Below, one piece after another: positions 19,577 to 27,724 of a stretch of DNA of 64,000 nt. The translations under genes and the position numbers were made by a program. Every line of letters starts with the position of its first letter. The first letter of the stretch is position 1. Where the stretch lies: the NCBI RefSeq assembly GCF_007748115.1, contig NZ_CP036289.1:682001-746000 (forward strand), in the 5' to 3' direction. Source of the stretch: Bremerella volcania (lineage in GTDB: Bacteria; Planctomycetota; Planctomycetia; Pirellulales; Pirellulaceae). The notes below the pieces were generated by a model, which worked only from the letters and a program-made list of their open reading frames with translations, did no database searches and had not been told where the DNA came from.

Positions 19577-19910
19577 AGTGCGTTTCCTGAATAGAAAATA
19601 GATGGATGAGAAATGAGGGGTGAAGCGAGAGCATTCTCGCAGATCAAGGGTCCCTGACTAAAGCCGCATGCGCTGGCCAACAAGTGCGTGCAGGGACTGT
19701 AACTGCATTAGAGAAAAGAGCTTACGGCGAACTTGAGGAGGGTGGGAACATGACGAGGCAACACTCTCCATAACCTAGTCGTACGTCGAATGGAGGCTTT
19801 ACTATAATTTCTTGGGGAAACGAAGAAAAAAAGATCGCACCTCTCAGGGTAATGTTTCCCATGTGCCCTTAATAGGGCATTCAGCTAGTGTAGCGGGCGA
19901 TCAGGCATCC
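19577..19910. other. intergenic region of about 330 nt
   Basis: No gene is supported. It lies between the sulfatase at 19911-21356 and the DUF1559 gene, both on the minus strand. Apart from the 30-nt element at 19775-19804, I see only AT-rich tracts. Confidence 0.4.
19775..19804 (-). promoter_or_regulatory. candidate ECF-type promoter element, copy 2
   Basis: The minus strand reads TAGTAAA, 12 nt, CGTACGACTAG, with CCATT in the spacer at the same place as in copy 1 (18091-18120). It lies about 200 nt upstream of the DUF1559 gene start. The leader would be long, so a processed or regulated 5' UTR is possible. Confidence 0.45.
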
Positions 19911-21356
19911 TCACTTTTTCAAGACTTTTTGGATGTAAGATCGATATTCCCAGCGGTCTTTCCACTCTGGGAGATACTTCTCGTACCGGGGATCGATCGT
20001 CCAGTAGTGAGGTTCGGGGTCAGGCTCGGTCAGCTTACCGGCTGCGTAGTCTTTACCCGCAAAGCTTGCTTCGACGGCGGCGTCCCAGGCCTGGTAGGCC
20101 GACTTGAGTTTCGCGAGTTGGTCAGGCTTCGCTTTGGCAAGGTCCTTCTCTTCGTGCGGATCGTCCTTCAGGTTATAAAGCTCAAACTTGTTGTCTTGTT
20201 CTCGGTTGGACGTCACCAATTTCCAGTCGTTGTCAACCAAGGCAGCTTGTTTCTGGAATCGGAAGCCAATCGGTTGCTCGCGAGGCCCGATCTCATCCGT
20301 AAAAAGCGGCTTTAGACTGACGCCGTCCAGTGGTTTAACGAAGACGTCTTCCGGAAGACCAAGCACGTCCGCAACCGTGGGGAAGAGGTCCATGGTGCAT
20401 GCTGGATAGCTGCTGATTCGTGGCTGAATCATCGACGGCCATTCGATGATGGCCGGGACGCGGAGCCCCCCTTCGTAGACGTTCCCTTTATTGCCTCGCA
20501 ATCCACCGACCGTGTCAGGCTCAATTCGCGGTAGCCCACCGTTATCGCTGCAGAAGACAAACAAGGTATCGTCGGCGATCTTCATTTCACGCAGAGCCGA
20601 ACGCAGCGTACCGATGCTGCGATCCATGGCAACGAGTTCGCCATAGTGGTTTTCGGAGTCGGCTTTGAGATTGCCGAAAGGAATCTTGTCGTCGTCGAGT
20701 GCTTTGAAGGGGCTATGAGGCGTACCAAACCATACGACTGCGAACATCGGTTTGTCACCGTCTTTGTGTTTCTCGAGGAATTTGATGGCCTCGGCCATAG
20801 CCACTTCCGATGAGTCTCCTTCCATTTGCTCGAATTTGCCTTGTCGGCTCATCAGTGGATCGACGTCAAAGAAGTTCGTGACTGAGACCCACTCATCGAA
20901 GCCGAAGTGCCCTGGGCCATAAGTGTCTTCCGCGAGGATTGGCGCACCAGGCCCGCGGAGGCCATTAAGGTGCCACTTGCCGAAGTGCCCGGTGACATAC
21001 CCGGCATCTTTGAGTGCCTGGGCAAGTGTCTTTTCCTGGTGTCGCAAAGCGTAACCGTGCGTCAGAACGCCGCAACGGACCGGTGAACGACCGGTAAGCA
21101 CACTCGCCCGGGTAGGCGAGCAAACACAGCAGCCAGCGTAGAACCGTTCCAGTCGAAGGCCATTGGCGGCCATCAGGTCGAGGTTGGGTGTCTTCAAAAC
21201 GGGATGATTTCGATATCCGGTTTGCCCCCAGCCCATGTCATCCGCCATCACGAAAATGATGTGAGGCCTCTTTTCAGAATCACCCGTCTGCGCGTTGGCA
21301 ACGGACAAGCCAGACGAAACCAGGAAAGCTACGGCAAGAACTGCGATGCGCATCAT
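19911..21356 (-). CDS. secreted sulfatase (formylglycine type)
   Basis: A 481-residue sulfatase with signal peptide (about 1-22, ending ANA), metal-binding VMADD, and signature CSPTRASVLTG with the modified cysteine at residue 79. WFGTPHSPF and CSDNGGLPR are the downstream active-site blocks. Two consecutive ATGs (21356, 21353) and a GTG three codons upstream are possible starts; I use the first ATG. It is the last of four sulfatase genes transcribed together (gap 38 nt from the upstream gene). It probably desulfates an extracellular polysaccharide. Its type resembles N-acetylgalactosamine-6-sulfatase-like members, but the specificity is a guess. Confidence 0.92.
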   Translation of the reverse strand: MMRIAVLAVAFLVSSGLSVANAQTGDSEKRPHIIFVMADDMGWGQTGYRNHPVLKTPNLDLMAANGLRLERFYAGCCVCSPTRASVLTGRSPVRCGVLTHGYALRHQEKTLAQALKDAGYVTGHFGKWHLNGLRGPGAPILAEDTYGPGHFGFDEWVSVTNFFDVDPLMSRQGKFEQMEGDSSEVAMAEAIKFLEKHKDGDKPMFAVVWFGTPHSPFKALDDDKIPFGNLKADSENHYGELVAMDRSIGTLRSALREMKIADDTLFVFCSDNGGLPRIEPDTVGGLRGNKGNVYEGGLRVPAIIEWPSMIQPRISSYPACTMDLFPTVADVLGLPEDVFVKPLDGVSLKPLFTDEIGPREQPIGFRFQKQAALVDNDWKLVTSNREQDNKFELYNLKDDPHEEKDLAKAKPDQLAKLKSAYQAWDAAVEASFAGKDYAAGKLTEPDPEPHYWTIDPRYEKYLPEWKDRWEYRSYIQKVLKK

Positions 21357-21394
21357 GAGGAGCACTCTTCGTCGTTGATAAGTCCAAAAGGAAA

Positions 21395-22888
21395 CTAGCG
21401 AACCTGGCCACGGGCCTGGATTGATTTCAGCTTCTGCTTCAATTGTTGCACAAGTTCCGGCTTGCTTCCGTATAGATTCTTCTTCTCAGCCGGATCATTT
21501 TTCAAATCATAAAGTTCACCAGGCAGGTCGTCTTCCTTGTAGCCGCGCTCTTCGTCGAACCATTTGGGGATTCGATTGTGTGAGCCAGACCGGGCATCGA
21601 CCAGAAGCCAGTCGCCGTCACGGATCGCGTAAGCCTTGGCGGCTGTGTTGTGAACGATCGTTTCGCGCGGGCTCGCTTCATTGGATAGCCAGACCGGCAA
21701 CTGATTGTAGCTGTCGTGCGCGGTATCTTCCGGCAGTTGGTAGTCGACGATCGCGGCGATCGTCCCCATCAAATCGACCTGGCTGATCAGGGCATCGCTG
21801 GTACTGCCCGGCTTGATCTTCCCTGGCCACTTCACGACAAAAGGGACATGATGTCCGCCTTCGTAAAGGTCGCGTTTCACGCCTCGAAACGGGGCGGAAC
21901 TCCAGTGGTTGAAGTTTTTGACTCGCTCGTACGCATAATGTTCCGCGCCGTTGTCGGCCGTGAAAATCACAAGCGTATTGTCTTCCAAGCCATTCTCTTG
22001 AAGCGCGCTGAGGATCTTGCCGGCCATCGCATCCGTCATGTGAACGAAGTCACCGAAGGGCCCTGCCTGGGAACTGCCAACGAACTCTTTGGTCGGGACA
22101 ATCGGTGAATGAGGCGAGTTGAATGGCACGTACAAGAAGAAGGGTTCTTGCTTACCTTTTTGGTGGGCGATCCAGTCGACGGCTTCCTCGGCCAGCCTTG
22201 GCACGACCGCCCAGAAGTCCCAATCTTTAACGGCCGGACCAGGTCGCGCACTCCAGCTGCCTTCAGGTGTCTTGGGAGTTTCCGTCAACATGACCGAGGG
22301 TTGATCAACGACTCGATCATTCTTGAACCAGGCATAGGGCGGAAAGTTGGGGACGTCGTCGCCGAAATATTCGTCGAAGCCGTGCGAGGTGGGTCCACCC
22401 GAGATGGGCTTCGACCAATCGAACGCTTCTGGTTGGATGACCCGGTTGCCGCGATTTGATTTGACATTGGCATCTGGTCGGAGGATTTCATCCCAGTTCC
22501 AACCTAAGTGCCACTTGCCGATGCATGCCGTTTTGTATCCCTTTGCCTTCAGGATTTCGGCCAGCGTCAGTTCGTCTTGGTCGATGACTGGTGAACCGAA
22601 CGCCTGGACAATTCCATGAAACTTTCGCCAGTGATATCGCCCTGTTAGAAGGGCATAGCGACTTGGTGTACAGATACCGGACGAACTGTGCCCGTCTGTC
22701 AATCGTAGCCCTTCTTGTGCCAACCGATCTAAGTTTGGCGTGGGAATCTTAGAATCGGGATTGTTGGCACCTAAGTCGCCAAAGCCCATATCATCCGCGT
22801 AGAGGATGACAATGTTGGGCAGCTCAGCGGCGTATATCGACCCAGCGAGCCAGATCGAAAAAATCGCAGCAAAAAGAAGTCGCTTCAC
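21395..22888 (-). CDS. secreted sulfatase (formylglycine type)
   Basis: A 497-residue sulfatase. The start is a GTG at 22888, chosen because GGGAG lies 6 nt upstream, a signal peptide (MKRLLFAAIFSIWLAGSIYA) begins there, and it lies just beyond the stop of the preceding gene. The longer frame would overlap that gene by 50 nt. The metal-binding block is YADD; the signature is CTPSRYALLTG with Cys73 as the formylglycine precursor; VPFNSPHSP and TADNGAEH follow. It belongs to the same four-gene run and overlaps no neighbour. The pattern is of the arylsulfatase A-like subgroup; the substrate is unknown. Confidence 0.92.
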   Translation of the reverse strand: MKRLLFAAIFSIWLAGSIYAAELPNIVILYADDMGFGDLGANNPDSKIPTPNLDRLAQEGLRLTDGHSSSGICTPSRYALLTGRYHWRKFHGIVQAFGSPVIDQDELTLAEILKAKGYKTACIGKWHLGWNWDEILRPDANVKSNRGNRVIQPEAFDWSKPISGGPTSHGFDEYFGDDVPNFPPYAWFKNDRVVDQPSVMLTETPKTPEGSWSARPGPAVKDWDFWAVVPRLAEEAVDWIAHQKGKQEPFFLYVPFNSPHSPIVPTKEFVGSSQAGPFGDFVHMTDAMAGKILSALQENGLEDNTLVIFTADNGAEHYAYERVKNFNHWSSAPFRGVKRDLYEGGHHVPFVVKWPGKIKPGSTSDALISQVDLMGTIAAIVDYQLPEDTAHDSYNQLPVWLSNEASPRETIVHNTAAKAYAIRDGDWLLVDARSGSHNRIPKWFDEERGYKEDDLPGELYDLKNDPAEKKNLYGSKPELVQQLKQKLKSIQARGQVR

Positions 22889-22889
22889 G

Positions 22890-24686
22890 TTAGTCTCCCA
22901 CGTAACGAACCACGACATAGTAGGCTCCCAGTTCACTACCATCGTCCATGACGAACAGGGGAGACAACTGGCGTGAGCCTGACTTGAGCTTGGTCGTAAA
23001 CGTTACTTCATGAGCATTGGGGGAGACGGGCTTGGACTCCAGGTCTTTCCCGTCAATTCTCAACGTGGCGGATTCGATCGGCAAGGCGACGCCTGGGCGG
23101 GCACGCATCGCTTTGCTGGCCCCAGGTACGTCCGTTCCTGGTGGCAAGTCGGTCAGGATCGATTGATCCGCTTCTGCCGGCCAGCGTCGGAGGCTCACTT
23201 CGTAGGTGCCGTCACGAATGACTTTTACCGCCCAGTGCCCCTTGTGCTTGACGTTTTGCTTCTTCGCGTTGTAGCCGTCGCCATTGCGGATGTGACCTTG
23301 GTTCCATGGAGGATAAGCGTCCTGGATCCAATCGTGCGCGGTCAACGATGCCTCAGGAGCGGCAGGATGTCCGATGTAGATTTCAGTAGGCTCTGCAAAG
23401 GTTGGTTCAAGCTCCGCCCACCACTTGTCGTAGAAAGCGGTCATCTTGGCGACTACGTCCGGGTGGTCCTTGGCGACGTTATTCTTCTGGCCTGGATCTT
23501 TCTGGATGTCGTAAAGCTCCTTGCCGTTGATCAGTCGCCACTGCTGCGACATGACGGCCGTTTGCTTCCACTTGCGTGGGTCTCGGACTCGCTGCGAATC
23601 GGTTACCAGGTAGCGGTCTTCCCAGTCGACAGTCGCCGCGGGATCGAGAAGAGCACGAATCGACTTTCCATCGAACTTATAGTTCTCAGGGGCCGATCCA
23701 CCGGTCAGTTCGAGTAGCGTGGGGGCGATATCGACCGCGTGGGTCAGGCGATCACTCACGTGCTTCTTGTTCATTCCAGCCGCCGGCCAGTAGCACATGA
23801 ACGGCACACGATGGCCGCCGTCGTACTCGCTCCCTTTTTTGCCTCGCATGCCAGCGTTGAAAACGGATCCACCCGTCGCGGTTCCGTTGTCGGTCGTGAA
23901 AATGAAGATGGTGTTGTCGGCGATGCCGAGGTTGTCGAGTAGCTTTCGTGTTTTGCCGACGTTATCGTCGACGTTGGTGATCATTCCAAAAAATGCAGCG
24001 ATCCCCGCCTTTTGATCGGCATACATATCCATGTAGTTCTGAGGACAGTGCAGCGGACCGTGGGGGGCATTGGTAGAAATGTAGGCAAAGAACGGTTTGT
24101 TCGCCTTGGCGCTGTCGCGAATGAACTGATTGGCTTGGCGGAAGAACACATCGGTACAAAAACCCTTGGCCGGAGCAATCTTGCCGTTGTGGAAGTATTG
24201 GCCGTCAAAGTAGGCGTTGTCCCAAAGGTCAGGCGTCTGACCGACGCCCCCTCCGCCGTGACGATAAACTTCGTCGTAGCCGCGGTCTTCGGGGCGATAA
24301 GGATAGTTATCTCCAAGATGCCATTTGCCGAACATGCCGGTGACGTAGCCGTTGTCTTTCATGAGCTGTCCAAGCGTCGTCTCTTCAGCGCGAAGCATCG
24401 AACGTCCCATGATGGTGTGCCAGGCACCAGCCCGGTCGGTCCAGTGACCCGATTGAAGCGCGGCACGCGTCGGTGAACAAGTCGGGGCGACATGATAATT
24501 CGATAGCTGAGACGACTCGGAAGCAAGCTGGTCGATGTTAGGAGTCTTGATGACCGGATTGCCATGGCAGGCCAAGTCGCCATAGCCTTGGTCATCGGTG
24601 ATCACAAGGACGACATTAGGCTTGGCTGCTGACAGGCTGGTACAACTGAATGCCGCGATGAATGCGGCCAGGAATAGCTGTTTCAT
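22890..24686 (-). CDS. secreted sulfatase with extra C-terminal domain
   Basis: A 598-residue sulfatase. Signal peptide 1-20, metal-binding ITDDQ, signature CSPTRAALQSG with Cys70 as formylglycine precursor, then STNAPHGP and TTDNGTATGG. The last ~140 residues (from about 460) lie beyond the usual catalytic region and are beta-rich (GHWAVKVIRDGTYEVSLRRW, then SATLRIDGKDL), probably a separate sandwich domain that may bind the glycan; this is inferred. The signature has QSG where most have LTG, a variant seen in this subgroup. The ATG at 24686 was chosen for the signal peptide. It lies 35 nt from the stop of the next upstream gene. Confidence 0.9.
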   Translation of the reverse strand: MKQLFLAAFIAAFSCTSLSAAKPNVVLVITDDQGYGDLACHGNPVIKTPNIDQLASESSQLSNYHVAPTCSPTRAALQSGHWTDRAGAWHTIMGRSMLRAEETTLGQLMKDNGYVTGMFGKWHLGDNYPYRPEDRGYDEVYRHGGGGVGQTPDLWDNAYFDGQYFHNGKIAPAKGFCTDVFFRQANQFIRDSAKANKPFFAYISTNAPHGPLHCPQNYMDMYADQKAGIAAFFGMITNVDDNVGKTRKLLDNLGIADNTIFIFTTDNGTATGGSVFNAGMRGKKGSEYDGGHRVPFMCYWPAAGMNKKHVSDRLTHAVDIAPTLLELTGGSAPENYKFDGKSIRALLDPAATVDWEDRYLVTDSQRVRDPRKWKQTAVMSQQWRLINGKELYDIQKDPGQKNNVAKDHPDVVAKMTAFYDKWWAELEPTFAEPTEIYIGHPAAPEASLTAHDWIQDAYPPWNQGHIRNGDGYNAKKQNVKHKGHWAVKVIRDGTYEVSLRRWPAEADQSILTDLPPGTDVPGASKAMRARPGVALPIESATLRIDGKDLESKPVSPNAHEVTFTTKLKSGSRQLSPLFVMDDGSELGAYYVVVRYVGD

Positions 24687-24721
24687 AATGGAAAACCCTA
24701 GGGTGAAATCGATGGGTGAGA

Positions 24722-26326
24722 TTATTTTCCGCGGCGCTGTTTCTGAAGCTGATTCCAATCCCAAACTCCGCATCGCTCGGCCCAAGCCTCCCATGCTTCG
24801 GCAAGCTCCTGCGTTTTCTCTGGATGAGACTGGTTGAGGTTGGTCGTTTCCGTACGATCATCTTTCAGGTTGTACAGCGACCAGGGGCCATTCTTGATTC
24901 GAACGGCTTTCCAGTCGCCTCGACGAATGGCCTGGTTTCCTTCGTGTTCCCAAAACAGATCGCGAGACGGGACAGCTTTGGTCGACGAGAATTGATTGGC
25001 GAAGCTTTGCCCTTCTAGAGGAATCGTCGTCTTGCCGTTTCGCTTGTCCGGATAGGTCGCTCCGGCAACTTCCAAAAGGGTTGGCATGACGTCAATGACG
25101 TGACTGGGAGCACTAACCAGGCGTCCGTCGTTTCGTACGCCCCGCGGCCAGTGAATGATCAGCGGCGAAGAAATTCCTCCTTCGCGCGTGTCCATCTTGA
25201 ACTTGCGAAACGGAGTATCGTTGGCATTTGCCCATTCTAGACCGACACTGGCGTACGAGAGACCAGTTCCGATCGGAGCGTCCTTCTTACCGCGACTGAA
25301 GCCGCCTGGTCCCCCTTCGGCCGAGCAGCCATTGTCGGAAAGAAAGACGAATAGCGTGTTCTCGTACTGCTCCAACTCTTTGAGCTTGGCGATCAACTTG
25401 CCAACGTTTTCATCAATGCAAGTGATCTGGGCGGCATAGATTTCCATGCGATGTGCCAGATCTTCTTGAGCAGACTGGGGCATCTTTTCCCACGCTTTGG
25501 CGTCTTTGTCGCGATCGCTCAATTTGGTGCCGCTTGGGAAAAGTCCCATTTTCGTTTGTCGAGTGAATCGTGCGTCACGGGTTGCATCCCATCCTTGATC
25601 GTACTTGCCTTCGTAGCGAGCGATGTCTTCCGGCTTTGCCTGTAGTGGCCAATGGGGAGCAATGTGTGCCAGGTAAAGAAAGAACGGCTTTTGGGTCTCG
25701 TTGACTGCTTCGTCGATGAACTCCATCGCACGATTGGTCAGGTCATCGGTGATGTAAAAGTCGTCTGGTAGCTCGATCTTTTCCTCGTTGTCGACGAAGA
25801 ATACGGTGTTCCGGATCTCAAGCGTGTCTTTAAAGTAGACACCACCGCCTGACGGCGTTCCCCAGTAGCGATCAAAACCTCGCTTGGTCGGCCAGTGTTC
25901 CGGTTTCGACCCCACATGCCACTTGCCGGTCATGAGGGTCGTATATCCTGCCCCACGAAGTGCTTCGGCAATCGTGACGCATTGGTCGTTCAGATAGCCT
26001 TGGTAAGACGGAACACCATAGTCGCCTACCATGTGACCGATACCGGCCTGGTGTTGGTAGAGGCCGGTCAGCAAGGCGGCCCGCGTCGGACAGCAGCGAG
26101 CCGTGTTATAGAACTGCGTGAAGCGAATGCCGCTGTCCGCCAGTTGATCGAGATTGGGTGTTTCGATTTCGCCGCCGTAGCAACCGAGATCCGAAAAGCC
26201 CATGTCATCGGCCATCATTAAAACGATGTTGGGCTTCTCTTGAGCAATGACAAGCGAAGGTGCGACGGATGCCAGTAAAAAGACAGCCGCTAGTGGCAGC
26301 GCGCGCAGGGCGAACCGGTTTAGCAT
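24722..26326 (-). CDS. secreted arylsulfatase-type sulfatase
   Basis: A 534-residue sulfatase with signal peptide (1-29), metal-binding MADDMG, and signature CCPTRAALLTG with Cys78 as formylglycine precursor. LAHIAPHWPLQA and LSDNGCSAEGG are the following active-site blocks. The sequence pattern, including GLYQHQAGIGHM, closely follows that of the gene at 6005-7726, so the two are likely paralogues. It is first of the four-gene sulfatase run, 146 nt downstream of the alpha/beta hydrolase gene. The start at ATG 26326 is set by the signal peptide; an in-frame extension upstream is not protein-like. Confidence 0.93.
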   Translation of the reverse strand: MLNRFALRALPLAAVFLLASVAPSLVIAQEKPNIVLMMADDMGFSDLGCYGGEIETPNLDQLADSGIRFTQFYNTARCCPTRAALLTGLYQHQAGIGHMVGDYGVPSYQGYLNDQCVTIAEALRGAGYTTLMTGKWHVGSKPEHWPTKRGFDRYWGTPSGGGVYFKDTLEIRNTVFFVDNEEKIELPDDFYITDDLTNRAMEFIDEAVNETQKPFFLYLAHIAPHWPLQAKPEDIARYEGKYDQGWDATRDARFTRQTKMGLFPSGTKLSDRDKDAKAWEKMPQSAQEDLAHRMEIYAAQITCIDENVGKLIAKLKELEQYENTLFVFLSDNGCSAEGGPGGFSRGKKDAPIGTGLSYASVGLEWANANDTPFRKFKMDTREGGISSPLIIHWPRGVRNDGRLVSAPSHVIDVMPTLLEVAGATYPDKRNGKTTIPLEGQSFANQFSSTKAVPSRDLFWEHEGNQAIRRGDWKAVRIKNGPWSLYNLKDDRTETTNLNQSHPEKTQELAEAWEAWAERCGVWDWNQLQKQRRGK

Positions 26327-26472
26327 GATTGATTCCAGTGCTTTGGGAAGCCGGATTAGAAGGCAAGGGGAGTGATAGCGCGGACCTGTATTGTCCTCGC
26401 TATCGATCACCCCGTCAAATTATCTCGTCCCAGCGGAAAGGTAGCCGCTGGTCAAAAAACGACGCCGCTGCC

Positions 26473-27297
26473 CTATGGCTTGGCTTCATACTTCTCAATG
26501 AAGTCGGCAACCCGTTTGGGGTCGGGATGAGTAAAATGGTGTCCTTGCGACTTTTCGGTCCCCTCTTGGACTTCAATAATCTCGATATTTCCACCTAGTT
26601 TGCGATATCGCTCGGCCAGAATGAAGGTATTTTCTGCTGGGGGAACAACGACGTCGTTCAGCGAAACAATGTGCAGGATGGGAATCTTAGCCTCGGCGAT
26701 TGGGGCTAGAACATCGATCGGATTCTTGTCATATGCCAGGGCTTCCGCTTCCGTGAAGTCATATTCCTTCAGCAAACGTTGCCAGGTCCCACTGCTTCCG
26801 ACTCCCTTTCCCTTGCCGCCGGGCCAGCTTTTGACGTCACAGACTGGCGTGTCCGCGTAAATGCACGTAACACGATCGGGATGTCGGGATGCCCAGCCGT
26901 AGACGAACAAACCACCGCGGCTGACACCTTCCAAGGCGACATGCTTAGCAAGTCCCTTTTCGGTCACGAAATCGTAGAAGTTGTCCCAGTGCTTCATTGC
27001 TTTCGGGCTACCAAGCATGTCATTCGTGTTGATGTAAGCGACGTGGAAACCTCGTTCCAATAACAGCAAGTCAGCCTCCGCGTGAAAGCCAGGGAAGCGG
27101 GCTCGCCATACCCAGGGGTTACCCTCAGCCGCTTGCTTGGGGACGACAACATAGGCGGGCCGCTGATCGACGGTGAAGTCAACCTTGGCGTACCCGTTCC
27201 ACTGGGACTCTTTCCCAGGCCAATCGGCAGCCGCGAGTGAGCCAAGGAAGGTTATCGTGAATAAAACGGTCGCTGTAACCAGATGAAGATGACGCAC
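26473..27297 (-). CDS. secreted alpha/beta hydrolase
   Basis: A 274-residue alpha/beta-hydrolase fold protein. A signal-peptide-like segment (LVTATVLFTITFLGSLAA) precedes the mature chain. The nucleophile elbow is GVSRGG (serine), followed later by the acid-bearing strand ILHIVSLNDVVVPP and a late histidine in SQGHHFTHPDP, giving a plausible Ser-Asp-His triad. Such secreted hydrolases next to sulfatases often remove acetyl or other esters from polysaccharides; this is inference. I start at GTG 27297 because it immediately precedes the signal peptide; a 34-codon upstream extension is also open but not protein-like. It may be co-transcribed with the sulfatases downstream. Confidence 0.75.
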   Translation of the reverse strand: MRHLHLVTATVLFTITFLGSLAAADWPGKESQWNGYAKVDFTVDQRPAYVVVPKQAAEGNPWVWRARFPGFHAEADLLLLERGFHVAYINTNDMLGSPKAMKHWDNFYDFVTEKGLAKHVALEGVSRGGLFVYGWASRHPDRVTCIYADTPVCDVKSWPGGKGKGVGSSGTWQRLLKEYDFTEAEALAYDKNPIDVLAPIAEAKIPILHIVSLNDVVVPPAENTFILAERYRKLGGNIEIIEVQEGTEKSQGHHFTHPDPKRVADFIEKYEAKP

Positions 27298-27724
27298 AGT
27301 TGGGAGTGTCCCGAGTCTTGGGGGAACGGTCGTTGGAATGCCTGAAAACTGACTTGCAGGATAAGTGCGGATGCCAAGTTCTCTTCCCCAGTTTGACAAC
27401 CAGTTCAGCGTGCCGCAAGTTTTCGACGCTGATTGCCTTGGACGCTTTGCGAATTATCACTTTGCGAGACATGGACATATTCCCATCGGTCGATCTGCCT
27501 CCGGCGCATGATTTGTACCTGGCTGAGTAGTCCACCCGATTGGGCTGTATGGGGCTGGAATTACCTGTTAGCTGCCGCAAAGCTTCTCGCTTTTCTTGAA
27601 CATATTGGCTAGAATTCACGGGAGATGCCGAAGGAATAGAGAGGCCTACCCCCGGTATCGACACCCTCCCAATACCTGCCGTGACCACGCATTGCGGCCC
27701 CTTCCTACCTGCTTAGCGACTGCC
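27298..27724. other. divergent intergenic region of about 430 nt
   Basis: It lies between the minus-strand hydrolase and the plus-strand cytochrome gene and should hold both promoters. Short frames cross it on both strands, but none has a ribosome-binding site or recognisable protein pattern. I see no repeat or clear operator. Confidence 0.4.

Noticed and set aside
27179-27688. 169-codon minus-strand frame upstream of the alpha/beta hydrolase
   Set aside because: It overlaps the hydrolase in another frame, has no supporting start, and its composition is not protein-like.
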